Origin: a virus
Virus record (IMG/VR): IMGVR_UViG_3300009163_000026
Coordinates: 22,856 to 86,855 of that record
DNA length: 64,000 nt
Direction: 5' to 3' (one strand)
In this document: positions 53,001 through 61,056 of the stretch, piece by piece
How the letters are laid out: each line of letters opens with the position of its first letter
How positions within the stretch are numbered: position 1 is the stretch's first letter
Made by a program: the position numbers and the translations under genes
Notes under the pieces: generated by a model
Database searches by the model: none
The model's input: only the letters and a program-made list of their open reading frames with translations
What the model was told of the DNA's origin: nothing

Positions 53001-56000
53001 AACTCTTTCTTCATATCAAGTAGCTAATGACTCACCTGCTCTTGGACTCGGATTTACTCAAATAGATGTTCAATCTATTGGACTACTTAAAGATAGTAAT
53101 ACATGGGTTGCCTTAGCTAGTACACTACAAGCACGGCCGATATATGGTAGTGCTGACTGGGCTGATTATACTTATTATAACGATAACGACCCGTATCTGC
53201 CCGTAGTATATAATAATGTTGATGATTTAAAGAAGTTGAAGAGTCAAAACCCGTTTGACAGAGCCGGTGGTAACACACAGCCTTACAGAACTGGAAATAT
53301 AGTTAGAGTGTTAAATGATTTTACTGATAGTTATGACGGTATTATTTATGAATGGGCTAATAAGAGTATCGCTGTAGCTAACGATCAAGAGATTGTTATT
53401 CCGGATACCTATACAAGTAATCTTTCAGGTCGCTGGATTCATACACTCGCTGCTCCAATTTCAACAGTAAACATCTCTAGGTTTGGAGCTGTTGGTGATG
53501 GTGTGACTGATGATGCTCCTGCTATTCGAGAGGCTATTCTTTATTGTACAAAGAATAATATTCAAATTCTTCAGTTTAATAGTGGTACGTACTTTTTATC
53601 GTCTTATGCACCGTGGAGTGCACAGTACGGCGCTGGTCATGAGCTTATTAGTATAGGCTCACCTCAAAAACTACTAAGCAGCTATCCGAAAGTGGAGTTA
53701 ACGTTACTTGGCAGCACTAACGGTACTACTACACTATCTGCGACAACGAATAGCTACAGTCTCGCCAACGGAAGTTATTCTATGTCGATTATCGGGATCG
53801 GGATGCACATAAAATCTCTTAAGATACGACGCTTAACGCTTATTTGGGACGGTGGTAACACGTATGAATTACCTGCACCACCTGCTGGAGCGTTTACCCA
53901 GGAATACAAGACTTTACTTAGTACTAGAAAACATAGCGTACCAGGTGAAGAGTTCTTCAGTGGTATTATGACATCGATTGCCGATAGAGATGTGCTATAC
54001 GCCGGTGCCTATGCTTGGCCTACACCTATCGATATTGAAATTGTAGAGATATCTAACTGTGTATTTATTAATTGTCATAGAGCAATTACCTGGAACAGCA
54101 CTTGTCAAATACCCGGTAGAGGAGTATTAAAATTAGATATTAAATTTAATACATTCTTATATCCAAAAGGTACAGATTTATATGGCACACCGGGCCATGG
54201 TACTGGTAACCAAATAACATACTTTGACCGAGATATAGCTAAGCTCTATTTTACAGATAATTTTGTTGAAGGTACAACATATACTGACCCACCGCGATGT
54301 CAGAATGAAGCATCAAAGGACGGATGTATAACGTTTCTTGGATTAAGTTCAGTTATTGCACGTAATACGTTTACTCGGATGTGGATTGAGACTATTCAAG
54401 CTACATGTGTTGGACCCGCTGGCTTTGCACAGAATTGGGAGTCACTTACGATACCTTCCATAGGTCAAACCTTAACAGCTGTATATGAAACTAGATTAGG
54501 TAATCCTGGAACCTATAGTCTATGGCAGAAGGGATCAGGAGGTTCACCATATGCTCCTGGAAACGTTGTAAGTTTTACTGACGGTAACTCGTATGGTGGT
54601 GGTGTATACCGTGTTGATAGGTATGTACCAGATAAGGTACTAGTTGCACCTGGTCATCCTAACTATTTTCAAGGCTATGATACAACATCACGGGGATTAT
54701 CTGCTGTATGGACTCGTATAGATCCACCGGGTGGTGCGGGTGTATTTGCGGATGGTAGAACTGGTGCTGTTGGCAAGCCTTTACAAGACGGTATGTTTGT
54801 CTATTATAACTTTGACGGTGAGTATAACACACAGTGTGCAATTATCGATAATATTTTTGAACCTGGTATTACAAGCTTTACCCCAGCAGGAAGATCAGGC
54901 ACACTATCACAAGCATCTCTGAGAACTAATCATGGACCCTGTGTTAGATCAGATAACGGTACTTTATATCTAAGTGGTAACTACTTTACTGGTGGATCGT
55001 TAAGTCTTAATACACGATCTGCCTCTCCGTTTAGTAAAGCTACAGTTGAATATAATAATTTTCATATTTATGATTATATGTATCTGAAAGGCTTTGTTGG
55101 AAACTATAGTGGAAGTATATATACCTCTAACACTGTTAACGATATTTACTACCCAATCGTACCAGCAAGCACAACTTTAAGTTCTACGGTAATAAGACAA
55201 AATAATTTTCATTTTTGGCAGGACCTTAATACAGGCGGTATATCTTTAACTGCAAATACAGATTTTAAACACGGCTTCGGTGAGTTCGCGCTTCATGCTG
55301 ATAACAACGACCTCGGTAATGTTAATGTGTTTGTAGATAATACGACATATTGCTATGTTCCTGCGCTATCTAGCTATCTACTAGAACACGCTAAAAATAA
55401 TTATAGAGCTGCAGGTAGAAATAACATTGTTAACGCGGAAGATATACTATCTGGCAACAAGCTTGTCAATGTGTTTCCTGACTATGTTAACGTTAGTTCA
55501 TTCGGCGCAAAGGGAGACGGTGTAACCGATGATCAACCTGCTATTCAACGTGCTATCGATTTCTGTAGTCTTAACAATATCCCTACTATATACTTTAGCT
55601 CAGGTGTTTATTATTTAAGTTCAACCGCTACAGGTACAGGCACACCAAACACAGGTAACGGGATTGGAGTTGGTGCTGGTGATCACTTAAATATTGGATA
55701 CTATCCCGAAGCTACTAATATTATATCTTATGCTACAATGTATAATAATATTAACTATAAGCCTACTAATCCTAAGAAGATTAGTTTGAATTTAGTCGGC
55801 ACAGGCACAACAATATTGAGTGCTAGAAAGCAGGATAGACTAAGACAGTATGGCGGTCAAGCTAGTATTATAGCCTTAAGAGAAAATATTAATAATTTTA
55901 AGATGGAAGGCTTAACTCTTGTCTGGTCTGGTAGCGCTACAGCCGCTGGATCACCTGAACCACAGGGTGTTATTATTACTAGCAATTACGGACGTGCTGC

Positions 56001-59000
56001 TTTCTGGCCTATTAATAGAAATCAAATTGATATATTAAATTGTACGTTTATTAACTGCCACGGAGCTATTTCCAGTTATAGCTCTATATTAACAGGTAAG
56101 GGTACCAACACCGTTAATATTATCGGCTGTAATTTCCGCTATCCGAAAGGTAGTGATAGTAAATCGTTAAACGGTGGCGGTGTAGTTACAGATTTTAGGT
56201 ACGATACACTCAACCTTAATATTACAGATAATTTTGCTGAAGGTAGTACAACAATACCTGTAGATAGTCCAAACTATTATCCTAAAGATTTATTTATCGT
56301 AGCGGGTGGCGTCAATAATCGGTATGAGCGCAATACTATGGCAAGATTTTATCAACCGATAAATGCTTCAACATTTGGCCCTGGTATATCTATAACTACT
56401 CAATTACCGATACCTCCTGTCGGTGGCACTATTACACTGTCTGCTCTAAATACTGCTAAGAATCCTGGTTCAAATGAGTATCTTCAGAGTATATCGATAC
56501 TCTCTGCGTACCAAGGGTTTGCTGTAGGAAATATCGTAACACTAGTTTCACCCTACGCTGGAGTATATGTTATTAACAGTCTAGCTGAATCGAATTCCAA
56601 TAGGTATATAATTGTCGCAACCCGATTAAGTGGAGCTGACTACGGTGGTGAGTTCGCAAACATTGATGTAGCTGCTACTGGGAGCATCCCAAACAGTTCG
56701 TTCCTTGTACCGTTTAACTTTCAAAATAAAATTAATTGTGGTACATATATATATGATAATATCTTTACAGCAGGTCTCGCCATATCGAGCCCTACAAATA
56801 AAATTCTAGCGAATCAACCAGCGATTGGTGCGAATTCTGGATTTATATCTATCAGCGGTAACTCTATACCTGCATATCAGGCAGTACGTAGTACTTTTGA
56901 TGGTACAGACTTTAGAAGTGAATGTAGAATTGAACGGAATACGTTCTATAGCTATTCTGCTGGTAGTAATCCAGCTGTATGCTTTATAACATCATATCAA
57001 AGTTCAATTGTAAGCAATAAGTTTTACTTTTGGTCAGACTTCCTTAATAATAATTCATTAGTTTTAACTAAACCTGCAGAAATAACTAGTGGCTACGGCT
57101 ACGGAGCTAATCGTGTTTCATGGGCAGGTGTAGATATTAATAGCACTACATATGCTAAAAAACAAGCATATCCTAGTACTGCTAATGTAGGTAATCATAT
57201 AGTAGCAAATAATATATTTTATTGCACTTATGCTCTCTCTGCAAATAATATTATACCTGTAGTGAACAAGACTACATTTGATATAGATTATGGAAATATT
57301 GTGCAAACACCGACTAAACCGGTGGTTACTTTAGGCTCTTCAAATACGTCTACCACACCAAGACTTCATTTTAGTTTTGCAAATAGCCTTTCTGATATAT
57401 CTGCTACGTATACTATACAAGTTGCAGAGACTGCTCCTACTTTAGATTTTGTTGATATATTAACACTTAAACCTACATCTACAGAAACAATTATTTCTAA
57501 TTATGTATCTACCTATAAAGGCTTAACACTAAAATATAATTCCATATATTGGTTGAGAGTGTTACCGAGAGATAAAGACGGTGTAGACATACCGTTTACA
57601 TCAGTATCTGATAGTATAAGTAGTTATACAGTACCTAACAGACCAGCAATCAATACAAGCTCAACAGTAAAAACAACTAATGCAATAACTATTAACTGGG
57701 CTGTGATATCAGCTACTCTAAATGGAGGAATTAAGCTATATTATAACCCGATACCGACTAACAATCTGCCAGTACAAGCGACTATAATATACCTAACCAA
57801 TACAGATAGTAGCTATACAGTTACAGGTCTCAATAGCTCCACTGGTTATAACTTCAAGGTAGCTGCATATAATTTGAATGGTGCTGTAGAGTATGAAGGT
57901 CCGGCATCCGTGGAAGTTAGCATCTATACAAATAGTGTACCACCGCCAGCGAATTCTAAATTAACTAGCCTCACACTCAACAACGGTACATTAACCCCGA
58001 ATTTTGCTGAAGGTACGACGACCTACAATGTAAGCGTACCTGCTACAACAACATCCATTACTACCACACCAACAGTCATCGACAGCAACGCAACTGTGAA
58101 GGTGAATGGAGTCACCGTGGCTTCGGGTATGGCAAGTGTGCCACTGGATTTAGTAACCGGATCTAATTCGATCAGCATAGAAGTCACTGTAACTAATGAG
58201 TCTACAACGATATATACAGTAGTAGTTATACGAGCAGCAGGGATTGTTACGCTGCCTACGATAGATACATCACCTAGCATTGCTTACTCCTTTGTTAATA
58301 AGTCTTCCGAGGCCTTAGGTTATGGACTCTACATATCTGATGGAGGAGATTTTACACTACACAAATCGTTTGAAGCGGTAGAACTAAACGAAATCATTAC
58401 TGATGTTATACCGAATCTTGCATATAATTCAAAATATAGTATAAAGGTTGTATACTTTAATAATCAAGATGACTTCAATATATATACTATAGCATTACCG
58501 GCTCCTACTATCACACTAGCAACCTCAACACCAGCCATTACAAGGTATACCGACTCAACCCTGACTTGGTCAACAACTAATGCTCAATCTGTAACAATCG
58601 ACTCTCTCTCTATACGTAATAAGTCAAGTACTTTCTCTGTAGCTCAAAACGCTTTATCTAGTGGTAGTTTAACTATTACACCATCAGCGACTACTACATA
58701 CACAATCCGGGTACTTGATGAGGTAGGTGAAACGAGTACATTAAGTACAACTCTTTTAGTTGTATCATCACCTATTGCTACACTATCAGCTTCAATCTCG
58801 CCAATTCTTACAGGAGCTTCATCAACTATTACATGGTCGACAACCTATGCAACATCCGCGTTCATTGATTCTCGTTCGATAACTGGTCGGTATGAAAACC
58901 TCGGTCGCGTAGCTATAACTAGCGGTAGTTTAACAGTTTCTCCATCTGCAACTACAAGCTACACAATTAGTGCGTTTAACGCTGCAGGTACCCTTGCAAC

Positions 59001-61008
59001 AGCTTGTATTTCAATCGGAGTGTGTAAGGATATAGCAACAACACTTACACTTAACCAATCTTCAACATCTGTAACACAGTATGGTATTACATGGACCTTC
59101 GACAGGCCTTACCGTGTTGGTCAATTCATTAACGGTGATTGGTGGGTGGTCGGTCCAGTGATAATTAAAGATATCGATCCTAAGACTGGTACTTGTGGTC
59201 TTGCTCACGGTACTATGCTTAACCCTAAACCAGGTGTTGATCGTGGTGAGGGATTGGTGACTCGATCTGATTTTGTATCTTCTACACTTACTAATGGAGG
59301 AGCAATATTTGATACCTTGTGCGCATTCAGTAACGGTGACTCAACTACGAGATTCTTTAAAATACCAACGTCCGCTGATAGAGCAATATCTCAAGGTTTA
59401 GGCTATCATCAGCAAAACCACTTATATAATTCAGGATTATACACATCTCAAGAACAAGAAACTATTGTAAAACTATTACTTCCTCTTTCACAAGGATTTG
59501 GAAGCTTTGATGTAAACTATAGTGTAGAGTATGACTCAGATAAAAATATATCGATTCGCTTACCATACACTGTTTCAGCGGGTAATTCAATTTATTCTGT
59601 AAATTGCAACCCTCTACCGTATGGTCGATGCCAGGTGGATGAGTTTGGAGCTGAAATACACAATCAACCTGACCCTATTACAGTCGTAGGTAAGTATGGC
59701 TGTTATAAGGATGATGCTGAAAAAACATATTTTAAAGAAACCGCAGTACTTACTGTACTATCATCTGTACCACTTTCTGGAAGCTTTCGACCACCATATG
59801 CTGGGTCAGATAAGACCATTCAATGGAATATAAGTAATTTAGACTATAGTGTGTTGCGCAAGCTTACGATTCCTATTCCAGACCACGCACCAACAATAAG
59901 TTGGTTAGAAGACGCTATAAAGCGTCCACTACTAGAAATGAATCATAGCTTTCAAAATACAGTTTGGAAAGCTAGATGGAATCCGTCAAAACCAGGCGGA
60001 TATACAATAAGAACGTATGGTAGAGAGATCGGTGGGATTGCTAGCGGTATTGGGTTAATACTTAACTCAAACTTTACTAACGCAGAAAAAGAAAAGCTGC
60101 TAATTTACATGGTGCAGTGGGGAATTGATATAAATGGCCTGGTAAATGCTGGTATGGTGTGGGGTCCGAATGGTGGTCACCAACACGGTCGTTCACTTCC
60201 ACTCTTTATTGCCGCAAAAGTACTAAACAGTAATACTATGCTTGCGAATGTTTCTGGTTCAAAGAACTTCCAGGAATTAATAGAACACGGATTTGTAGAA
60301 CAAGAACGAGAAATTAATACACCTAGAACACTTCAATATGATCCGGGTCCAATTAGGCCCTATACGCAAAATATGTTAGGTATGCCTGAGTGGAACCTAT
60401 GGTATGACGGAGTGTCGCCGACACCGGGTTCGGCTTGGGTGAAAGGAAAGCAGACAGATTTAAATGATGGAATATATTATGATGCAAATGCCTATCGCCA
60501 AAATGTTGGTGGTGTAGGTTGTGGAACAACTGCGACGATTATTATCATGAATGGCCGTAGTGATCTTAACCAAGAAGCATTCATACGCTACCATACAGAA
60601 CGTTATTTCTATAAACAATATTACTATGCTCAATATTTGGATCAAAGAAGGTTTACAGGTGATAGCAATGCTACAGAGGCATTTGTAACGGATATGTGGG
60701 ATACTTATATTCCGAGAATTGAATTAACTGCTTCAACTCCCGCAGCTACTTCAGCACTCTCAGCAAACTTCGCTTGGAAGACAGTGAATATTTATTCAGG
60801 TAATACATCAACTATCACATGGGCGATAAGTACTGCTACTTACGCAGTTCTAACTCCTACATATGGACGCATAGCTCAAAATGCTTTATCTGGTGGTACA
60901 TACAGTGTTTCACCAACGGTAACCACAACATATACACTCAGTGCAGTTAGCTTATCCGGTGTATCAAATACTATGAGTGTGACTCTCTCTGTATTACCAA
61001 CACCCTAA
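50071..61008 (+). CDS. Giant multidomain tail-spike/adhesin with two pectate-lyase-3 modules
   Basis: 3645 residues. Approximate domains: 30-1000 parallel beta-helix starting DTIYISTTGRDNYYGFTPSR; 1130-1760 pectate-lyase-3 module with SRFGAVGDGVTDDAPAI; 1805-2480 second such module with SSFGAKGDGVTDDQPAI; 2520-2625 Fn3; 2630-2730 cadherin-like beta-sandwich (LTSLTLNNGTLTPNFAEGTT); 2770-2990 Ig-like repeats; 3005-3560 a module starting YGITWTFDRPYRVGQF, found again in the next gene; last Ig-like unit to the end. There is no signal peptide. Likely a depolymerising or binding fibre. Confidence 0.8.
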   Translation: MIFNFLLASVFDLQGPITKQASSADTIYISTTGRDNYYGFTPSRPVKTLQVAIERLRTTQAYGPKNRFLVFEGGEYNIKELNPTGAIFTYDVNTINDNTLTIRPYNSTPVVIVGNRYNDKNITALSNGLWKIAITKSLSEQFYDFYLNDQRMFPARFPKRGTYSHGEYNTVTRSNGELVFQIKDTTKFITALSNVIIPRSVNNASIVTSVDNYLDIGPTDKNYIKDIRAISTNMYSITSSVIVDGLSILGYNPLFVNTNLKDQAASLCTVEGEFVVSKEFNDLFIYVKPYSNLTISSTTFNTFEGPSSKYGERFVDHSFDSINGNFLYADKTTLSGNGLDFNSVSNVVVKDLNFKHLNKAISNFNYCRNFTISGCDIRHCSNGVHSIDATSLQVYKNLVFDIDGSGILIQSSLSAKVANNIIKYVGMVRTSQGRSIDVKAINGAIWSNSSNEAALTVLSATNNTFTISVSSITNKGYPNNSYSNGNLRYRFHHQNNGYIEILTGALAGQKRIVNNYYVLSSTLANFNTADETGLSSYGFVTYGIVDPWTPVGGTLVPAKGTTLKYVGGGSNRNQNFVLEHNFLEYASTQCISIRESMFATISGNYISSASYGSTGGTALYISAEDIKVSDNQIQKSRKGQGQSQGFAVYVSSSAQRVQIKNNIISRSDGGLSLVSPNQITVTNNIIERSYDSLIPLAALASPQSTYAGASSTYMLNCSSNILITSPSIDFTFKKQDYFVTPAANNLSGGLQAYSPAMRVVNFRLSASDTDYYSFSLFPTAIDEKERFSLITNNEKFYRCGVINNRPVYLIASTTLGFYVKNNNWVLGTLYTSTIYLSSNCGIIGFNYPWSLSATRNYFRPESGSANKLDFYFEYYSNKRAVPLVYTHNNCLYTDIVDYKTTKYPLLSNNFHAWAGQVAPDRNGVYTGFQSLSVTEVTVPSFQETRTFWNSSNMFTMSSGFDGLVDWEESSIFANPKLTLSSYQVANDSPALGLGFTQIDVQSIGLLKDSNTWVALASTLQARPIYGSADWADYTYYNDNDPYLPVVYNNVDDLKKLKSQNPFDRAGGNTQPYRTGNIVRVLNDFTDSYDGIIYEWANKSIAVANDQEIVIPDTYTSNLSGRWIHTLAAPISTVNISRFGAVGDGVTDDAPAIREAILYCTKNNIQILQFNSGTYFLSSYAPWSAQYGAGHELISIGSPQKLLSSYPKVELTLLGSTNGTTTLSATTNSYSLANGSYSMSIIGIGMHIKSLKIRRLTLIWDGGNTYELPAPPAGAFTQEYKTLLSTRKHSVPGEEFFSGIMTSIADRDVLYAGAYAWPTPIDIEIVEISNCVFINCHRAITWNSTCQIPGRGVLKLDIKFNTFLYPKGTDLYGTPGHGTGNQITYFDRDIAKLYFTDNFVEGTTYTDPPRCQNEASKDGCITFLGLSSVIARNTFTRMWIETIQATCVGPAGFAQNWESLTIPSIGQTLTAVYETRLGNPGTYSLWQKGSGGSPYAPGNVVSFTDGNSYGGGVYRVDRYVPDKVLVAPGHPNYFQGYDTTSRGLSAVWTRIDPPGGAGVFADGRTGAVGKPLQDGMFVYYNFDGEYNTQCAIIDNIFEPGITSFTPAGRSGTLSQASLRTNHGPCVRSDNGTLYLSGNYFTGGSLSLNTRSASPFSKATVEYNNFHIYDYMYLKGFVGNYSGSIYTSNTVNDIYYPIVPASTTLSSTVIRQNNFHFWQDLNTGGISLTANTDFKHGFGEFALHADNNDLGNVNVFVDNTTYCYVPALSSYLLEHAKNNYRAAGRNNIVNAEDILSGNKLVNVFPDYVNVSSFGAKGDGVTDDQPAIQRAIDFCSLNNIPTIYFSSGVYYLSSTATGTGTPNTGNGIGVGAGDHLNIGYYPEATNIISYATMYNNINYKPTNPKKISLNLVGTGTTILSARKQDRLRQYGGQASIIALRENINNFKMEGLTLVWSGSATAAGSPEPQGVIITSNYGRAAFWPINRNQIDILNCTFINCHGAISSYSSILTGKGTNTVNIIGCNFRYPKGSDSKSLNGGGVVTDFRYDTLNLNITDNFAEGSTTIPVDSPNYYPKDLFIVAGGVNNRYERNTMARFYQPINASTFGPGISITTQLPIPPVGGTITLSALNTAKNPGSNEYLQSISILSAYQGFAVGNIVTLVSPYAGVYVINSLAESNSNRYIIVATRLSGADYGGEFANIDVAATGSIPNSSFLVPFNFQNKINCGTYIYDNIFTAGLAISSPTNKILANQPAIGANSGFISISGNSIPAYQAVRSTFDGTDFRSECRIERNTFYSYSAGSNPAVCFITSYQSSIVSNKFYFWSDFLNNNSLVLTKPAEITSGYGYGANRVSWAGVDINSTTYAKKQAYPSTANVGNHIVANNIFYCTYALSANNIIPVVNKTTFDIDYGNIVQTPTKPVVTLGSSNTSTTPRLHFSFANSLSDISATYTIQVAETAPTLDFVDILTLKPTSTETIISNYVSTYKGLTLKYNSIYWLRVLPRDKDGVDIPFTSVSDSISSYTVPNRPAINTSSTVKTTNAITINWAVISATLNGGIKLYYNPIPTNNLPVQATIIYLTNTDSSYTVTGLNSSTGYNFKVAAYNLNGAVEYEGPASVEVSIYTNSVPPPANSKLTSLTLNNGTLTPNFAEGTTTYNVSVPATTTSITTTPTVIDSNATVKVNGVTVASGMASVPLDLVTGSNSISIEVTVTNESTTIYTVVVIRAAGIVTLPTIDTSPSIAYSFVNKSSEALGYGLYISDGGDFTLHKSFEAVELNEIITDVIPNLAYNSKYSIKVVYFNNQDDFNIYTIALPAPTITLATSTPAITRYTDSTLTWSTTNAQSVTIDSLSIRNKSSTFSVAQNALSSGSLTITPSATTTYTIRVLDEVGETSTLSTTLLVVSSPIATLSASISPILTGASSTITWSTTYATSAFIDSRSITGRYENLGRVAITSGSLTVSPSATTSYTISAFNAAGTLATACISIGVCKDIATTLTLNQSSTSVTQYGITWTFDRPYRVGQFINGDWWVVGPVIIKDIDPKTGTCGLAHGTMLNPKPGVDRGEGLVTRSDFVSSTLTNGGAIFDTLCAFSNGDSTTRFFKIPTSADRAISQGLGYHQQNHLYNSGLYTSQEQETIVKLLLPLSQGFGSFDVNYSVEYDSDKNISIRLPYTVSAGNSIYSVNCNPLPYGRCQVDEFGAEIHNQPDPITVVGKYGCYKDDAEKTYFKETAVLTVLSSVPLSGSFRPPYAGSDKTIQWNISNLDYSVLRKLTIPIPDHAPTISWLEDAIKRPLLEMNHSFQNTVWKARWNPSKPGGYTIRTYGREIGGIASGIGLILNSNFTNAEKEKLLIYMVQWGIDINGLVNAGMVWGPNGGHQHGRSLPLFIAAKVLNSNTMLANVSGSKNFQELIEHGFVEQEREINTPRTLQYDPGPIRPYTQNMLGMPEWNLWYDGVSPTPGSAWVKGKQTDLNDGIYYDANAYRQNVGGVGCGTTATIIIMNGRSDLNQEAFIRYHTERYFYKQYYYAQYLDQRRFTGDSNATEAFVTDMWDTYIPRIELTASTPAATSALSANFAWKTVNIYSGNTSTITWAISTATYAVLTPTYGRIAQNALSGGTYSVSPTVTTTYTLSAVSLSGVSNTMSVTLSVLPTP

Positions 61009-61038
61009 GAAATATCTTCACTCAACCTCCAAACAATC

Positions 61039-61046
61039 GATAAATA
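61039..61046 (+). promoter_or_regulatory. Late-promoter-like box GATAAATA
   Basis: One mismatch from TATAAATA, 10 bp before the start at 61057. Confidence 0.4.
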
Positions 61047-61056
61047 ATTATACAAT

